A stretch of 64,000 nt of DNA from Jeotgalibacillus alimentarius (GCF_000829445.1 NZ_JXRQ01000008.1:1-64000), one strand, 5' to 3'. Numbered from the stretch's first letter, positions 46,591-55,125 are shown. Numbers and translations: made by a program. The notes: generated by a model from the letters alone, not told the origin.

Positions 46591-47536
46591 TCAGAATAAG
46601 ATTTTTGAGTTTAATAAAAAGCCGAAGACAGACAAACCGAAAGTGGATATCGAGTGGAAAAAATTCACCAAAGTCTTTATTGTCATTGGACTATTGCTAT
46701 TCCTTCTGATTGTTACGCTTTTGAATGTCTTCATCGTAAAAGAAGGTGAATACCGCGTTGTCCGTCAATTTGGTGAAGTCGTTAAAATTATAGACGAACC
46801 GGGATTAAATGCGAAAATACCTTTTGTTCAATCTGTCACTACACTTCCGAAATACCAGATGACATATGATGTGTCGGAAGCCGAGATTAATACAAAAGAT
46901 AAAAAAAGAATCATCATTGATAATTATTCAGTCTGGCGTATTACAGACCCGGTAAGTATGATTTCAAATGCCGGTACAATGATCAATGCTGAATCTAGAA
47001 TGGAAGAATATATTTATTCAGTCGTCCGCTCGGAGCTTGGGCAGTTTGAATATGATCAGATCATTAATGATGAAAAATCATCGCGGGGCAGCCTGAATGA
47101 CCGTGTAACAGAAAGAGTGAATGAGTTGCTTGCTCAGGAACAATTCGGAATTGAAGTAGTCGATGTCCGGATGAAACAGACAAACCTACCTCAGGCTAAC
47201 GAGGAAACTGTCTATACCCGGATGATCTCTGAACGTCAAACTACGGCACAGGACTATCTTTCAACCGGTGATGCAAATAAAAACATCATTGAAGCTAATA
47301 CAGACCGTGAAGTAAGAGAAATGCTTGCTACTGCGAATGCAGATGCAGATGTGATCCGAGCTGAAGGAGAAGCTGAAGCTGCAAGAGTATATAACGAAGC
47401 ATTCTCTAAGGATCCGGAATTTTATGAGTTATACAGAACACTTGAATCCTACAAAACAACTTTAAATGATGAAACCATGATTATTCTGCCTTCAGACTCT
47501 CCTTACGCGGAGCTACTGCAGGGTATCACAGAATAA
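46580..47536 (+). CDS. hflC: SPFH/band-7 protease modulator HflC
   Basis: This is the partner of HflK. The 318-residue protein has a charged N-terminal extension, a membrane anchor near residues 37-57 (VIGLLLFLLIVTLLNVF), an SPFH domain beginning VKEGEYRVVRQFGEV and a helical region containing VDVRMKQTNLP and repeated ANADADVIRAEGEAEA, which is likely to pack as coiled helices in the oligomer. The ATG at 46580 follows GAGG by 9 bases and lies inside hflK. Confidence 0.92.
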   Translation: MDNDQNKIFEFNKKPKTDKPKVDIEWKKFTKVFIVIGLLLFLLIVTLLNVFIVKEGEYRVVRQFGEVVKIIDEPGLNAKIPFVQSVTTLPKYQMTYDVSEAEINTKDKKRIIIDNYSVWRITDPVSMISNAGTMINAESRMEEYIYSVVRSELGQFEYDQIINDEKSSRGSLNDRVTERVNELLAQEQFGIEVVDVRMKQTNLPQANEETVYTRMISERQTTAQDYLSTGDANKNIIEANTDREVREMLATANADADVIRAEGEAEAARVYNEAFSKDPEFYELYRTLESYKTTLNDETMIILPSDSPYAELLQGITE

Positions 47537-47541
47537 GCCAC

Positions 47542-47599
47542 GCTGTTTTCCCTTTCATTTTGGACATGCTAAAATGAGAAGAGGAAACAGCTTTTTTAT
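47542..47599 (+). terminator. terminator of hflKC
   Basis: GCTGTTTTCC and GGAAACAGC, with an additional CATTTT/AAAATG stem inside, form a long hairpin followed by TTTTTTATT. Confidence 0.82.
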
Positions 47600-47684
47600 T
47601 TGGTTAAATAAATGACAGAACCTGCGCTGGAAGTTCAAAAGCATGATTAATATAAAAGGTTGAAATATAAAGGAGATGGTCAGT

Positions 47685-50306
47685 TTGTCCAAAAAATTAG
47701 TACTGATTGATGGGAACAGCATTGCGTACCGTGCATTTTTCGCACTGCCGTTACTGAATAATGATAAAGGCATACATACGAATGCGATTTACGGTTTCAC
47801 AACCATGCTGATGAAACTGCTTGAAGAGGAAAAACCGACTCACCTGATGGTTGCTTTTGACGCTGGTAAAACAACATTTCGCCACAAAACATTTGAAGAC
47901 TATAAAGGCGGAAGACAGAAAACACCACCTGAGCTGTCTGAACAGTTCCCGTTTATCCGTGACTTATTAAACGCTCATAACATCAAATACTACGAGCTTG
48001 ATCAGTATGAGGCAGATGATATTATCGGTACTCTCAGTACGCAGGCTGAAAAAGATGGATTTAATACGGTCATTATTTCAGGAGATAAGGATTTAACGCA
48101 GCTGTCTTCAGAACGAATCAGAGTGGACATTACGAAAAAAGGGATCACTGACCTTGAACAATATACACCGGCTCATATCAGTGAAAAATATGGACTGACA
48201 CCTGACCAGATTATTGATATGAAAGGTCTGATGGGAGATGCATCAGATAATATACCTGGTGTTCCGGGTGTCGGCGAAAAAACAGCGATCAAGCTGCTGA
48301 AGCAGTTTGGCACACTTGAAAACGTGCTTGATTCAATCGATGAAGTCAGCGGTAAGAAGCTGAAGGAAAAGCTTGAAGAAAATAAACAGCTAGCTGAAAT
48401 GAGTAAAAAGCTTGCGACGATTACAAGGACGGCACCTGTAGAAGTCAAGCTTTCAGAACTTGAAAAACAGGAGGCCAACTATGATCAGCTGACAAAGCTG
48501 TATAAAGAGCTTGGCTTCAATTCGCTTCTTGATAAGCTGGACGGGGAAGAGGAAGAAATTGAACTGAAGGATATAAAGTGGGAAGAAGTAACTGACTTTA
48601 AAGACGAACTTCCATCACATGCAGAGCTGTATGTGGAGCTATATGATGTGAATTACCATACAGCCGATATACTCGGGATTGCTGTTCATGCTGATCAGAA
48701 AACCTATTTTATCTCACCAGAGCATGCTGCAGCGTCAGAAGCTTTTAAAAAATGGATTGAAGATGACAGTAAAACAAAATCTGTCTATGATGCAAAAGAA
48801 TCCATCGTTGCTTTTGACCGCCTTGGTATGGAACTGAAGGGAATTGATTTTGATCTGCTGATTGCCTCTTACGTCATTGATGCCTCTGAAGCTGCAGATG
48901 ACTTTGCTTCTATTGCGAAAAGACACGGTGCTGATGCAGTACCAACAGATGAATCAGTCTATGGAAAAGGCGCAAAAAAGAAGGTGCCTGAAAAGAATGA
49001 ACTGATGCAGCACACTGCAAGAAAAGCTGCAGCCATTCATGCGATCAAGGAAACCTGTATCACCTCTCTTGAAAAAAATGAGCAGCTTGAGCTGTTTGAA
49101 AAACTTGAACTGCCACTGGCGACTGTTCTTGCAGAGATGGAGAGAAAAGGTGTGCAGGTGGATATCGGCCGTTTGAAAGACATGGGCGTTGAGCTGAAGA
49201 AAAAGCTTGAAGAGATTCAGTCTGACATTTACCGGATTGCAGGAGAGGAGTTCAATATCAATTCTCCAAAACAGCTGGGCGTCATTCTGTTTGAAAACCT
49301 GAAACTACCTGTGCTGAAGAAAACAAAAACAGGTTATTCAACATCAGCAGATATTTTGGAGAAACTGAAGCCCGAGCATGAAATCATTGATCATATTCTG
49401 CATTACAGACAGCTTGGCAAGCTCCAATCCACTTATATTGAAGGGCTGTTAAAAGTCATCCATGATGATACGAATAAAATTCATACGAGATATAACCAGG
49501 TACTGACACAAACCGGCCGTTTGAGTTCGACTGATCCTAATCTTCAAAACATCCCGATCAGGCTTGAAGAAGGTCGTAAAATCAGACAGGCGTTTGTCCC
49601 ATCTGAAAAAGACTGGGTGATGTTTGCTGCTGACTACTCACAGATCGAACTGAGAGTGCTGGCGCATATCTCAGATGATGAAGGGCTGAAAGAAGCTTTC
49701 CACCAGGGCATGGACGTTCATACAAAAACAGCAATGGATGTTTTTGGGGTATCAAAAGAAGAAGTGACTTCGGGCATGAGGCGTCATGCAAAAGCTGTTA
49801 ATTTCGGTATTGTCTACGGGATCAGTGATTACGGACTGTCTCAAAGCCTTGATATCACAAGAAAAGAAGCAGCAGAGTTCATTAAAAAATATCTCGACAG
49901 TTATCCGAAAGTAAAAGAATATATGGATGATATTATCCATGAGGCCAAGCAGAAAGGCTATGTTGAGACACTGCTGCACCGACGCAGATATATTCCTGAA
50001 ATCACTAGCCGTAATTTTAATCTGAGAGGATTTGCAGAACGGACTGCAATGAATACACCGATTCAGGGAACCGCTGCAGATATCATTAAGAAGGCAATGA
50101 TTGAAATGGCAGACAGGCTGAAGGCGGAATCCCTTCAGACACGCATGCTGCTGCAGGTGCATGATGAATTAATTTTTGAATGTCCAAGAGACGAAATCGA
50201 AAAACTCGAAAAAATTGTACCTGAAGTGATGGAATCAGCTGTGGAATTATCTGTTCCATTAAAAGTGGACTATTCATACGGTAACACATGGTATGACGCG
50301 AAATAA
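47685..50306 (+). CDS. polA: DNA polymerase I
   Basis: PolA repairs gaps and processes Okazaki fragments. The 873-residue protein has the 5' nuclease domain (about 1-290, with LVLIDGNSIAYRAF and GDASDNIPGVPGVG), a central exonuclease-like domain (about 300-470) and the family A polymerase domain (motif A DYSQIELRVLAH near 650; motif B RHAKAVNFGIVYG near 700; motif C QVHDELIFE near 825). In the central domain the position expected for the proofreading D-x-E reads ELYVELYDV, so proofreading is probably inactive, as in other Bacillus enzymes. The TTG start 9 bases after AAAGGAG is preferred over an ATG at 47676. Confidence 0.97.
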   Translation: MSKKLVLIDGNSIAYRAFFALPLLNNDKGIHTNAIYGFTTMLMKLLEEEKPTHLMVAFDAGKTTFRHKTFEDYKGGRQKTPPELSEQFPFIRDLLNAHNIKYYELDQYEADDIIGTLSTQAEKDGFNTVIISGDKDLTQLSSERIRVDITKKGITDLEQYTPAHISEKYGLTPDQIIDMKGLMGDASDNIPGVPGVGEKTAIKLLKQFGTLENVLDSIDEVSGKKLKEKLEENKQLAEMSKKLATITRTAPVEVKLSELEKQEANYDQLTKLYKELGFNSLLDKLDGEEEEIELKDIKWEEVTDFKDELPSHAELYVELYDVNYHTADILGIAVHADQKTYFISPEHAAASEAFKKWIEDDSKTKSVYDAKESIVAFDRLGMELKGIDFDLLIASYVIDASEAADDFASIAKRHGADAVPTDESVYGKGAKKKVPEKNELMQHTARKAAAIHAIKETCITSLEKNEQLELFEKLELPLATVLAEMERKGVQVDIGRLKDMGVELKKKLEEIQSDIYRIAGEEFNINSPKQLGVILFENLKLPVLKKTKTGYSTSADILEKLKPEHEIIDHILHYRQLGKLQSTYIEGLLKVIHDDTNKIHTRYNQVLTQTGRLSSTDPNLQNIPIRLEEGRKIRQAFVPSEKDWVMFAADYSQIELRVLAHISDDEGLKEAFHQGMDVHTKTAMDVFGVSKEEVTSGMRRHAKAVNFGIVYGISDYGLSQSLDITRKEAAEFIKKYLDSYPKVKEYMDDIIHEAKQKGYVETLLHRRRYIPEITSRNFNLRGFAERTAMNTPIQGTAADIIKKAMIEMADRLKAESLQTRMLLQVHDELIFECPRDEIEKLEKIVPEVMESAVELSVPLKVDYSYGNTWYDAK

Positions 50307-50323
50307 GAGAGGGGTGACGGGAC

Positions 50324-51190
50324 ATGCCTGAATTACCGGAAGTTGAACATGTAAAAAGGGGTCTCGCTCCTAAAATTGAAGGACTGACAATTAAGGAGGT
50401 CTCGTTTTCAGAGACTGTGATAAAGGCGCATGAAGCAGGAAGAAAAGCTGTTGTAAAAGGAGAAGGGCTGGATTCTTTTAAGTTTGCAGTAGAAAACAGT
50501 GAGATTGCCTCCATTGAAAGAAGGAGTAAGTATTTGCTCTTTCGTCTTGGAGACGATGGGATGCTGATTCTTTCCCACCTGGGTATGACAGGCGCCTGGT
50601 TTGTTGTGAATGAACTCGGGGAGATCTTAGAAGACCGTTTCAGAAATCATGTGCATGTTATATTCACCCTATCTAATGATCAGAAGCTTGTTTATTCTGA
50701 TATCCGCAGATTCGGTGAAATGAGATTTCTGCCGTCAGAAGAAGCACACCCGCCTCTAGCTGAAATTGGGCCTGAACCATTTGATGAAGATGCAGAGTTC
50801 AGATTTTTAGCCGCCTTAACGTTACCAAGATTTGCGCGCAAAGCGATTAAGGAATCTATTATGCATCACAGTGTGATCGCGGGTTGCGGCAATATTTATG
50901 CAACTGAGGCTTTGTTCAGAGCAGGTGTCAGTCCGAAAAGAAGAACTGACCGACTCAGTCTTAAAAAGAAAAAAGAATTATTTCAGCACATAGTAGATGT
51001 GTTGCATGAAGGCATTGCTGCTGGCGGAAGCAGTATCTCAGATTACAGAAATGTAAATGGTGAAGCAGGAGGGATGCAGGAGCGGCTTCAGATGTATGCA
51101 AAATCTGTCTGTCCTGTCTGCGAGTCACCGGTTAAAAAAGCAGTTGTTGGAGGCAGAACCTCACATTACTGCACCACATGTCAAAAGTAA
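50324..51190 (+). CDS. mutM: formamidopyrimidine-DNA glycosylase
   Basis: MutM excises 8-oxoguanine and formamidopyrimidines and nicks the strand. The 288-residue protein begins MPELPEVEHVK, giving the catalytic Pro2 and Glu3; the beta-lysine is in RRSKYLLF near residue 60; the H2TH segment includes GCGNIYATEALF; and a C-terminal zinc finger is seen as CPVCESPVKK...YCTTC. It follows polA after 17 bases and precedes coaE after 10, one repair/cofactor operon as in B. subtilis. Confidence 0.97.
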   Translation: MPELPEVEHVKRGLAPKIEGLTIKEVSFSETVIKAHEAGRKAVVKGEGLDSFKFAVENSEIASIERRSKYLLFRLGDDGMLILSHLGMTGAWFVVNELGEILEDRFRNHVHVIFTLSNDQKLVYSDIRRFGEMRFLPSEEAHPPLAEIGPEPFDEDAEFRFLAALTLPRFARKAIKESIMHHSVIAGCGNIYATEALFRAGVSPKRRTDRLSLKKKKELFQHIVDVLHEGIAAGGSSISDYRNVNGEAGGMQERLQMYAKSVCPVCESPVKKAVVGGRTSHYCTTCQK

Positions 51191-51200
51191 GGGGACACTT

Positions 51201-51797
51201 ATGATTATTGGATTAACAGGTAGCATTGCAACGGGTAAAAGTACAATCGCAGGCGAATTAATCCGCCTGGGGTATACAGTGATTGATGCTGACCAGTCAG
51301 CGCGAAAAGTAGTTGAGCCTGGTGAGGAAGCACATCAAAAAATCAGAGAGACGTTTGGTGAAGAAGTCTTTACTGAAGACGGTACTCTCGACAGACCCAA
51401 GCTTGGTGAAATTATTTTTAATGATGAACAAAAACGGAGTCAGCTGAATCAGATTGTACACCCGGCGGTCCGGGCAGATATGCTTTCCCAAAAAGATCAG
51501 GCATTTGCTGCAGGAAAGCATACAGTTTTTCTTGATATTCCATTATTGTTTGAAAGTGAACTTCAATGGATGGTTGAGAAAATACTAGTTGTCTACGCGC
51601 CACCTCACATTCAAAAAGAACGGCTGATGAAAAGAAACAGCTTCACTGAACAGGAAGCCGAATCAAGAATCGCTTCTCAGATCTCTGTTGAAAAAAAGCG
51701 GGAACAGGCAGACGCAGTGATTGATAACAGTGGTACAATTGACCAATCATATGATCAGCTTCAACAGCTGATCAAAGAGTGGGAACTGACACCTTGA
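51201..51797 (+). CDS. coaE: dephospho-CoA kinase
   Basis: CoaE phosphorylates dephospho-CoA, the last step of coenzyme A synthesis. The 198-residue P-loop protein has the Walker A motif GLTGSIATGKST at residues 4-15, VIDADQSARKV near 32 and FLDIPLLFE near 110. The ATG at 51201 follows GGGGAC; longer in-frame starts lie inside mutM. The ytaF gene that follows it in B. subtilis is absent. Confidence 0.96.
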   Translation: MIIGLTGSIATGKSTIAGELIRLGYTVIDADQSARKVVEPGEEAHQKIRETFGEEVFTEDGTLDRPKLGEIIFNDEQKRSQLNQIVHPAVRADMLSQKDQAFAAGKHTVFLDIPLLFESELQWMVEKILVVYAPPHIQKERLMKRNSFTEQEAESRIASQISVEKKREQADAVIDNSGTIDQSYDQLQQLIKEWELTP

Positions 51798-51881
51798 ATG
51801 TCATAGTGTGAAAGTAAATTTACAGAAATTTATTCGATAAAAGACAGATCATTTTCAATCAAATACATGTGAACTTTGCTG

Positions 51882-51947
51882 CAGACGGTGACTCCGGGAT
51901 ATTAGCAACCGCGTCCGGAAAGCACCGCCTGCAGCGCAGTGAACCGG
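51882..51947. repeat. short variant of the intergenic repeat (copy D)
   Basis: ACGGTGACTCC and GGAAAGCACCGCCTGCAGCG correspond to the two arms of copy B at 12558, with most of the interior replaced by a short segment (GGGATATTAGCAACCGCGTCC). GGTG and CACC remain complementary. Similarity to copy B continues on both sides (ATCAAAT upstream; CGGTTATT before the terminator). It lies in the coaE 3' region. Confidence 0.75.
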
Positions 51948-51955
51948 TTATTCAA

Positions 51956-51984
51956 GACCTGACAAATCCGTCAGGGTTTTTTTT
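51956..51984 (+). terminator. terminator downstream of coaE and repeat copy D
   Basis: CCTGAC and GTCAGG form a 6-bp stem with a 6-base loop followed by eight T residues. The order repeat-then-terminator matches that after ytxK. Confidence 0.85.
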
Positions 51985-52006
51985 ATGCAAAATGTTCATT
52001 ATGTAT

Positions 52007-52033
52007 TTGCAAACGCTTTTAATATGTTATACT
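52007..52033 (+). promoter_or_regulatory. gapB promoter
   Basis: TTGCAA (52007-52012) and TATACT (52028-52033) are 15 bases apart; shifting the -35 by one base gives TTTGCA with 16. The -10 is part of the first CcpN-like box. A cre-like TGCAAACGCTTTTA overlaps the -35 (52008-52021). Confidence 0.62.
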
Positions 52034-52066
52034 AATGCTAGTTAATTTGAAAATAAGTATAACATT
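52023..52066. promoter_or_regulatory. paired CcpN-like operators at gapB
   Basis: TATGTTATACT at 52023-52033 matches the CcpN site consensus as I recall it (TRTGHYATAYW) at every position. AGTATAACATT at 52056-52066 is the same box inverted with one mismatch. Their centres are 33 bases apart, about three helical turns. CcpN repression of gapB in the presence of glucose is established in B. subtilis; the ccpN gene is not in this window. Confidence 0.72.
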
Positions 52067-52081
52067 ATTAGGGGGATCCTC

Positions 52082-53119
52082 ATGAACAAGACGAACATTG
52101 CAATCAACGGGTTTGGCCGAATCGGCCGTATGGTGTTTAGAAAAGCGGTAATGGAAGATACACTTAATATTGTAGCGATCAATGCAAGCTACCCGCCGGA
52201 AACACTGGCTCACCTGATTAAATATGACTCGACTCATGGTGCGTTCGCTGCAGAAGTGATTGCAAAAGAAGACGCATTAATTGTGAATGGGAAAGAAATT
52301 AAACTTGTCAGCGACAGAGATCCTGCAAATCTTCCATGGGCTTCGATGAATATTGATATTGTCATTGAAGCAACAGGAAAATTCAATGCGCGTGATAAAG
52401 CAGCACTTCACCTTGACGCAGGGGCGAAAAAAGTTGTGCTGACTGCACCTGGTAAACAGGAAGATGTGATGATTGTAATGGGCGTAAATGAAAAGGATCT
52501 GAACGTTGAAAAACACGATGTGATTTCAAATGCATCATGTACAACAAACTGTCTTGCACCAGTAGCTAAAATTCTTGATCTGGAGTTTGGAATTGAAAAC
52601 GGACTGATGACAACTGTACACGCATACACAAATGATCAAAAAAATATAGATAACCCGCACAAAGACCTGCGCCGTGCGCGGTCGTGCGGACAGTCGATTA
52701 TCCCTACTTCAACCGGTGCAGCTAAAGCACTCGGCAAAGTGCTTCCGAACCTTCAGGGGAAACTGCATGGAATGGCACTGCGTGTACCAACGCCAAATGT
52801 GTCACTCGTAGACCTTGTAGTAGATGTGAAGCGCGAAGTAACCGTTGAAGAAGTGAACCAGGCGTTCAAAAAAGCGGCTGAGGGAGATTTGAACGGCATT
52901 GTGTCATACACAACTGAACCATTGGTATCTATTGATTTCAATACAAACCCTAGTTCTGCGATCGTGGACGGACTCTCAACAATGGTAATGGGGGCAACGA
53001 AAGTTAAAGTGCTGGCATGGTATGATAACGAATGGGGCTACTCATGCCGCGTAGTAGACCTTGTTCAGCACCTGGCAAATCAGATGGAACAATCCCAGAG
53101 AGAAGTAACTGCTTCATAA
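52082..53119 (+). CDS. gapB: glyceraldehyde-3-phosphate dehydrogenase, GapB type
   Basis: GapB works in the gluconeogenic direction, mainly with NADP, and can have erythrose-4-phosphate activity in some lineages. The 345-residue protein shows INGFGRIGRMVFRKAV at the N-terminus, the catalytic cysteine in SNASCTTNCLAPV near residue 155 and the GapB-like segment NPHKDLRRARSCG near 190. The paired CcpN-like boxes over its promoter agree with a gluconeogenic role. GGGGGA precedes the ATG. It ends with its own terminator, so coupling to speD is limited. Confidence 0.95.
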   Translation: MNKTNIAINGFGRIGRMVFRKAVMEDTLNIVAINASYPPETLAHLIKYDSTHGAFAAEVIAKEDALIVNGKEIKLVSDRDPANLPWASMNIDIVIEATGKFNARDKAALHLDAGAKKVVLTAPGKQEDVMIVMGVNEKDLNVEKHDVISNASCTTNCLAPVAKILDLEFGIENGLMTTVHAYTNDQKNIDNPHKDLRRARSCGQSIIPTSTGAAKALGKVLPNLQGKLHGMALRVPTPNVSLVDLVVDVKREVTVEEVNQAFKKAAEGDLNGIVSYTTEPLVSIDFNTNPSSAIVDGLSTMVMGATKVKVLAWYDNEWGYSCRVVDLVQHLANQMEQSQREVTAS

Positions 53120-53143
53120 AAATTTTAATAAGCGTTTTATAGA

Positions 53144-53173
53144 AGAACTGCCGAGTGATGGCGGTTCTTTTTT
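53144..53173 (+). terminator. terminator of gapB
   Basis: AGAAC-GCC and GGC-GTTCT form a paired stem (T/G interruption) around a short loop, followed by TTTTTT. Confidence 0.85.
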
Positions 53174-53186
53174 CAATCATACTGAG

Positions 53187-53308
53187 GGAACCGGAGCGTA
53201 AGGCGGGCGACTCCAGCGCGAATAGTCGGACAGCTGAGACCCCGCAGGCGCAGTCGAGGAGGCTCACCGCCGACCGCGCGGAAAGCGCCCGCCTGAAGCG
53301 TAGGTTCC
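53187..53308. repeat. intergenic structured repeat, copy E (full length)
   Basis: This full copy lies between the gapB terminator and the speD promoter. Stems are GGAACC/GGTTCC, AGGCGGGCG/CGCCCGCCT, GCGCG (53216-53220)/CGCGC (53275-53279) and GTCGG (53225-53229)/CCGAC (53270-53274). Each differs in sequence from the equivalent stem of copy A while keeping the pairing. GACTCCAGC, TGAGACCCCGCAG, GAGGAGGCTCACCG and GGAAAGCG are unchanged or nearly so. Confidence 0.88.
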
Positions 53309-53360
53309 AGGTTTATGATCATCTATATTCCGCCCAATATCTCAAAATAAAAACAAATCA

Positions 53361-53389
53361 TTGCAAAATCATTCAAAAAACCTTATACT
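53361..53389 (+). promoter_or_regulatory. sigma-A promoter of speD
   Basis: TTGCAA (53361-53366) and TATACT (53384-53389) are 17 bases apart. The predicted start near 53396 leaves a leader of about 130 bases before the speD ATG. Confidence 0.72.
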
Positions 53390-53395
53390 GATTTT

Positions 53396-53527
53396 CGTGA
53401 TCTTATTCCGGTTCACACAACATAACTTCTGCTTAAAGGGTTAGGACCTCATTGGACTAACTTTCCCCCGTGGCAGCAGGTTTGCTTAACCGGGTAAGTT
53501 CAAATTTTCAGTAAGGGGGAACGATCA
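53396..53527 (+). promoter_or_regulatory. structured 5' leader of speD (candidate cis-regulatory RNA)
   Basis: GTTAG (53440-53444) pairs with CTAAC (53457-53461), with CC/GG inside. CCCG (53467-53470) pairs with CGGG (53491-53494), flanked by AACTT/AAGTT, with AGCA-GGTT-TGCT inside. The C-tract CCCCC at 53465-53469 can alternatively pair with GGGGG of the ribosome-binding site (53515-53519), which would block translation. No T-run terminator is present, so control at translation is the natural model. I do not recognise it as a named riboswitch class. Confidence 0.55.
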
Positions 53528-53908
53528 ATGGAAACAATGGGTCGTCATGTAATAGCGGAATTATGGGGCTGTGACTTTGAAAAGTTAAACAGCATGGAAT
53601 TAATTGAACAGACATTTGTAGATGCTGCACTAAAATCAGGTGCTGAAGTCAGAGAAGTTGCATTTCATAAATTTGCACCGCAGGGAGTAAGTGGCGTTGT
53701 GATTATTTCAGAATCTCATCTGACAATCCACAGCTTTCCCGAGCACGGTTATGCAAGCATAGATGTATACACTTGTGGAGACCTTGATCCGAATGTAGCT
53801 GCAGACCACATTGCAGAATCACTTGGAGCTGAGACTCGTGAAACAGTTGAAGTACCAAGAGGCATGGGTCCTGTTAAAGTACCACAATCAACTGTACACG
53901 CAGGTTAA
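53528..53908 (+). CDS. speD: S-adenosylmethionine decarboxylase proenzyme
   Basis: SpeD decarboxylates SAM to supply aminopropyl groups for spermidine. The 126-residue proenzyme cleaves itself between Glu62 and Ser63 in [11 protein letters not shown] to create the pyruvoyl cofactor; His68 and Cys83 (VYTCG) are the expected processing and catalytic residues. The length is that of the short bacterial/archaeal class. GTAAGGGGGA precedes the ATG. It has a separate promoter and structured leader. Confidence 0.97.
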   Translation: METMGRHVIAELWGCDFEKLNSMELIEQTFVDAALKSGAEVREVAFHKFAPQGVSGVVIISESHLTIHSFPEHGYASIDVYTCGDLDPNVAADHIAESLGAETRETVEVPRGMGPVKVPQSTVHAG

Positions 53909-53914
53909 TATGAC

Positions 53915-53944
53915 AAAAGAGGTGCATTTTCGCATCTCTTTTTT
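53915..53944 (+). terminator. terminator of speD
   Basis: AAAGAGGTGC and GCATCTCTTT form a 10-bp stem with one G-T pair and a short loop, followed by T residues. Confidence 0.9.
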
Positions 53945-53999
53945 ATTTTCCTAAAAAAACTGATAAACTATTGATATAGACGTTTGAGGAGGAATTACG

Positions 54000-54383
54000 T
54001 TGGCCAAGTTAAAAGGAGTATTTAAAAGGTTCAGTCAGGAATGTGAGACGGCTGACCGGCACCAGGAAAAAGAACTGGAAACGCGCTATTATAAAGTTTC
54101 ACTCGATAAAGTATATGATGAAGTGAAACGCTATTTTTCAGCAGAAGGATACGAAATTTCTTCAGAATCAAAAGATCATGGAGAAATTATGATCACACGA
54201 AAAAAGAGTCCTAAAATGTTCTTAATTGCAACCGTTGTCAGTACGAGACCGATGCATACTGCAGTTGACTTGAAAGCATCTACTGACCAGATGGTGGTCG
54301 GTGGTGCCTATCCAAAATTAAAAGAGGAAATTACAGCTTGTTACGTGGCGTTGTCAAAAGAAATGAGAGAAGCTGAAAAGTAA
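54000..54383 (+). CDS. conserved hypothetical cytosolic protein
   Basis: I do not recognise a function for this 127-residue protein. It is hydrophilic with no signal peptide or membrane segment; a basic N-terminus is followed by a predicted helix (KVYDEVKRYFSAEGYE), alternating strands (GEIMITRKKS; FLIATVVSTRP; HTAVDLKAS) and a final helix. The alternating pattern suggests an alpha/beta or beta-sandwich fold of lipid- or ligand-binding type, which is speculative. A TTG start follows TTTGAGGAGGAA. It lies between speD and nrdR and may be co-transcribed with nrdR, 71 bases downstream. Confidence 0.8.
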   Translation: MAKLKGVFKRFSQECETADRHQEKELETRYYKVSLDKVYDEVKRYFSAEGYEISSESKDHGEIMITRKKSPKMFLIATVVSTRPMHTAVDLKASTDQMVVGGAYPKLKEEITACYVALSKEMREAEK

Positions 54384-54454
54384 GAGCGACCCTTGTGATT
54401 TCAGCGTTTTTTCAGTATGATTAAAGGAAATAGATTTGATGTGGAGCTGGTGAA

Positions 54455-54916
54455 ATGAAATGTCCATCCTGCCATGAAAACGCAACAAGAGTCATCGATT
54501 CCAGACAAGTTGATGATGGGAAATCGATCCGGCGCAGAAGAGAATGCGAAGACTGTCAATATCGTTTTACAACCTTTGAAAAAGTGGAAGAAATTCCGCT
54601 AATTGTTGTGAAGCGGGACGGAATTAGAGAACAATTCAGCAGGGACAAAATCCTGCGAGGCCTGATCAAGTCATGTGAGAAGCGTCCTGTTCCATTTGAA
54701 AAGCTTGAACAGATTGCTTCTGATATTGAAAGAGAACTCCGGAGTCAGGGAATCTCTGAAATTCCATCTGTTGATATTGGCGAAATGGTTATGGACAGGC
54801 TTTCGTCAGTTGACGAAGTTGCATACGTAAGGTTTGCCTCCGTCTACCGGGAGTTTAAAGACCTAAATGTATTTATTGAAGAAATGAAGGAACTGTTGAA
54901 TAAAGAAAGAAAATAA
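54455..54916 (+). CDS. nrdR: transcriptional repressor NrdR
   Basis: NrdR represses ribonucleotide reductase genes according to the ATP/dATP ratio. The 153-residue protein has a zinc ribbon with Cys3, Cys6, Cys31 and Cys34 and an ATP-cone domain (about 48-138, with [19 protein letters not shown]). The length is typical. No ribonucleotide reductase genes are in the window. It is followed by dnaB and dnaI, as in B. subtilis, where the upstream regulator is named ytcG/nrdR. Confidence 0.96.
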   Translation: MKCPSCHENATRVIDSRQVDDGKSIRRRRECEDCQYRFTTFEKVEEIPLIVVKRDGIREQFSRDKILRGLIKSCEKRPVPFEKLEQIASDIERELRSQGISEIPSVDIGEMVMDRLSSVDEVAYVRFASVYREFKDLNVFIEEMKELLNKERK

Positions 54917-54939
54917 AGAGCAGTGATCTGCTCTTTTTT
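54915..54939 (+). terminator. terminator of nrdR
   Basis: AAAGAGCAG and CTGCTCTTT form a perfect 9-bp stem with a TGAT loop and following T residues. Confidence 0.9.
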
Positions 54940-54966
54940 ACTATGTTAAAGTTAAATGTATTTTAG

Positions 54967-55072
54967 AACAGCTGATCATTGTAGGAGAAGGGGGACGACT
55001 TCAGCACCAGAAGCGTGACAGGTAAGACCTCTCGCATCCTGCGGTAAGCGTTCTCTGTAGCGGATATCAACA
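54967..55072. repeat. internally deleted copy of the intergenic repeat (copy F)
   Basis: AACAGCTGAT ... GGGGGACGACTTCAGCA, AGAAGCGTGACAGGT and CCTGCGGTAAGCGTT follow copy A closely, and the end ATCAACAG is kept, but the apical hairpin and GAGGAGGCTTACCGCACGC block are missing. It lies between the nrdR terminator and dnaB. Confidence 0.78.
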
Positions 55073-55125
55073 GACAACTTTAACTATGCCTATAGATTAT
55101 TTGTAAACAAGAAAGGTCTGAGCTT

